From Acidobacteriaceae bacterium (GTDB taxonomy: Bacteria; Acidobacteriota; Terriglobia; Terriglobales; Acidobacteriaceae), in contig PMYL01000017.1 in NCBI GenBank assembly GCA_003170825.1, positions 34,580-98,579 on the forward strand: 64,000 nt of DNA, in the 5' to 3' direction. The notes beneath the pieces are model-generated. The model saw only the letters and a list, made by a program, of their open reading frames with translations. It had not been told where the DNA came from and searched no databases. This document shows, piece after piece, positions 61,281-64,000 of this stretch. Both the position numbers and the translations under genes were made by a program. How positions within the stretch are numbered: the stretch's first letter is position 1; every line of letters starts with the position of its first letter.

Positions 61281-61481
61281 ATGGAAACAGGCACAGTCAA
61301 GTGGTTTAACGACGCCAAGGGTTTTGGATTTTTGAGCCGCGAAAACGGCGAGGACGTCTTCGTCCATCACACCGCCATTCAGTCGAACGGCTTCCGTTCG
61401 CTGCAGGAAGGCCAGAAGGTCCAGTTCAACGTAACCAAGGGCCCCAAGGGCTGGCAGGCTGAGAACGTTCAGGTCGTCTAA
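61281..61481 (+). CDS. Cold-shock domain protein (CspA family)
   Basis: Single cold-shock domain, 66 residues. RNP1 KGFGFL and RNP2 VFVHHTA are present. It binds single-stranded nucleic acid and melts RNA structure. The start has GAGGAG at a good distance. The start [14 protein letters not shown] is typical. A terminator follows. Confidence 0.97.
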   Translation: METGTVKWFNDAKGFGFLSRENGEDVFVHHTAIQSNGFRSLQEGQKVQFNVTKGPKGWQAENVQVV

Positions 61482-61516
61482 GGCTAACCCTTAGCAACCG
61501 GCTCGGAATCAACAAC

Positions 61517-61550
61517 AAGAGGGACGGCAAACTGCCGTCCCTCTTTTGCT
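61517..61550 (+). terminator. Terminator of the cold-shock gene
   Basis: AAGAGGGACGGC and GCCGTCCCTCTT, 12-bp perfect arms, with AAACT loop and TTTTGCTTT. Confidence 0.85.
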
Positions 61551-61611
61551 TTATGCGCCAATTTCTTACGTTCCCGGCTGCGGCCCGGAACTCAGTAGGC
61601 CAGCGAGAACG

Positions 61612-61836
61612 CTATGCGGCCGGCCTGAGGCTCTTGACGCTGACCTGCGGAATGGCCGGGTGAAGATTTTCCATGAGCGTGACGTGGGTGCCTAGATATT
61701 GCAGCACATCGTTAATGGAATCTTCAAAGCGCGAACCGGTCTTGTGGGTAGCCTTGACCCCTTTGGCGACCAATTGGCAGACTTCAAAACGGTTCATTCC
61801 CTGCGCGAGCGCACGATGAATCTTGTCAGAACGCAT
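61612..61836 (-). CDS. Small conserved-looking protein (RSDKIHRALAQG type)
   Basis: 74 residues from ATG 61836, preceded by GGAG. MRSDKIHRALAQGMNRFEVCQL is followed by a region ending in DVLQYLGTHVTLM. The first half looks like a compact helical domain. I recall it as a recurring small protein in Acidobacteriota (memory, not checked). A longer ATG start at 61944 is possible. Confidence 0.65.
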   Translation of the reverse strand: MRSDKIHRALAQGMNRFEVCQLVAKGVKATHKTGSRFEDSINDVLQYLGTHVTLMENLHPAIPQVSVKSLRPAA

Positions 61837-62146
61837 GACTTCACTCCGGTCAACAGGTTGATTGTTGCGTGGGGTGCGGAGCTCGTCAGAAGCGGTAAGA
61901 TGGCCGGAGCCGAGCAGACTGGTCAGTTTCAGGTCTGTCTTCATTGTACGCCGGAAATGGACGGGGTGCCGCTCCCGGACGCCAGACCCGAATACCAGTC
62001 CCGACGCCAGTCCTGATTGCGGCACAAGGATGCGGCTCGCGCCCGCGCATGCCGCTTTCGCCCAGGCGATTTCCCTGTTACCATATACGTCACATCTACC
62101 CGATTTGCGGGAAACCCTGAAGAGATTGCAGCGAAAGAGGTTATAC

Positions 62147-62302
62147 GTGGCCGACACCACCAAGATTGAAGACAAGCTGGAACGGAAGAAGCTGAAACGC
62201 ACCGCCCGCAAGAAGGCCGCCCCCAAGGCGAAGCGGACCGGACCGCGCGGAGAAAACAAGAAGAAACTGAAGAAGTTGGCCCGCGGCATATCGAAGCGGT
62301 AA
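62147..62302 (+). CDS. Very basic small protein
   Basis: 51 residues from GTG 62147 (AAAGAGG upstream): VADTTKIEDKLERKKLKR, then a run rich in Lys, Arg and Ala, ending LKKLARGISKR. No family recognised. The composition resembles nucleoid- or ribosome-associated small proteins. It lies close to the next gene start (97 bases). Confidence 0.5.
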   Translation: MADTTKIEDKLERKKLKRTARKKAAPKAKRTGPRGENKKKLKKLARGISKR

Positions 62303-62398
62303 GCAACCGCTCCCACCACTGAACAGGGTTCCGGCCCCCGCACAGGCTCACCCGGAACCCACAGGATGCCGCATTGACAGGACCCCGCAAACTACGGG

Positions 62399-63964
<1,566 letters not shown>

Positions 63965-64000
63965 TTTTTCATAATTTCCAAGATCGAAGTTGTACATTCC

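Overview
The window looks like chromosomal DNA of a high-GC Gram-negative bacterium, most likely an Acidobacteriota (Terriglobia-like). This is inference. It rests on lpxC (lipid A), a large propeller-type sensor kinase, an ASPIC/UnbV FG-GAP protein next to a TPR protein, a small RSDKIHRALAQG-type protein, TonB-dependent uptake, and families of short palindromic intergenic repeats that I associate with that phylum. Base composition and codon use are mostly uniform; a few genes and islets stand out as richer in A+T or as remnants.

Layout. 1-9.8 kb: partial lpxC, an M20 peptidase coupled to a secreted FKBP isomerase, a lone peptide-type ABC ATPase, a Tat-exported amidase, an overlapping rhodanese/TlpA pair and gyrB. 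10.2-13.2 kb: a small secreted peptide, two tandem paralogous 7-TM proteins each preceded by the same hairpin, then rpmA-rplU. 13.4-19.8 kb: a glycosyltransferase/epimerase pair, a hemolysin III protein, a tRNA-Glu 3' fragment, and a convergent UnbV/TPR pair. 20.2-24.5 kb: a two-component system with a coupled secreted protein. 24.6-29.8 kb: a respiratory operon of the cytochrome bc type (polytopic protein, Rieske, an inserted unrelated gene, cytochrome b, CydA-like protein fused to cytochrome c). 30-34.5 kb: a TPP riboswitch controlling a TonB receptor, an APH-fold kinase and a PnuC/PnuT transporter, read as a thiamine salvage operon. 36.9-43.9 kb: a histidine operon hisL-I-G-D-C-B-H-(broken YcxB-like gene)-F-A on the minus strand, with a His-rich leader peptide and an attenuator. 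44-50.5 kb: CBS, helix-hairpin-helix and ankyrin proteins and an RND efflux pump with its adaptor. 50.9-53.1 kb: tRNA-Glu, tRNA-Ser and a small islet with gene debris, including an Rhs scrap. 53.2-59.8 kb: uvrD/pcrA, whose 3' end holds a 3.84-kb integrated element bounded by 22-bp direct repeats. 59.9-64 kb: butyrate kinase, a cold-shock protein, two small conserved-looking proteins and an amino-acid permease.

The three most notable systems are: (i) the his attenuator, where a His-rich leader peptide, an antiterminator and a terminator can all be read directly; (ii) the small uvrD-targeted element, which carries a tyrosine integrase (apparently frameshifted), a train of overlapping small unknown genes, and about 1 kb of structured DNA without genes but with repeated GTGAC motifs; (iii) the paired hairpins ahead of the duplicated 7-TM genes, where G-U pairs preserve the fold and suggest an RNA-level control element.
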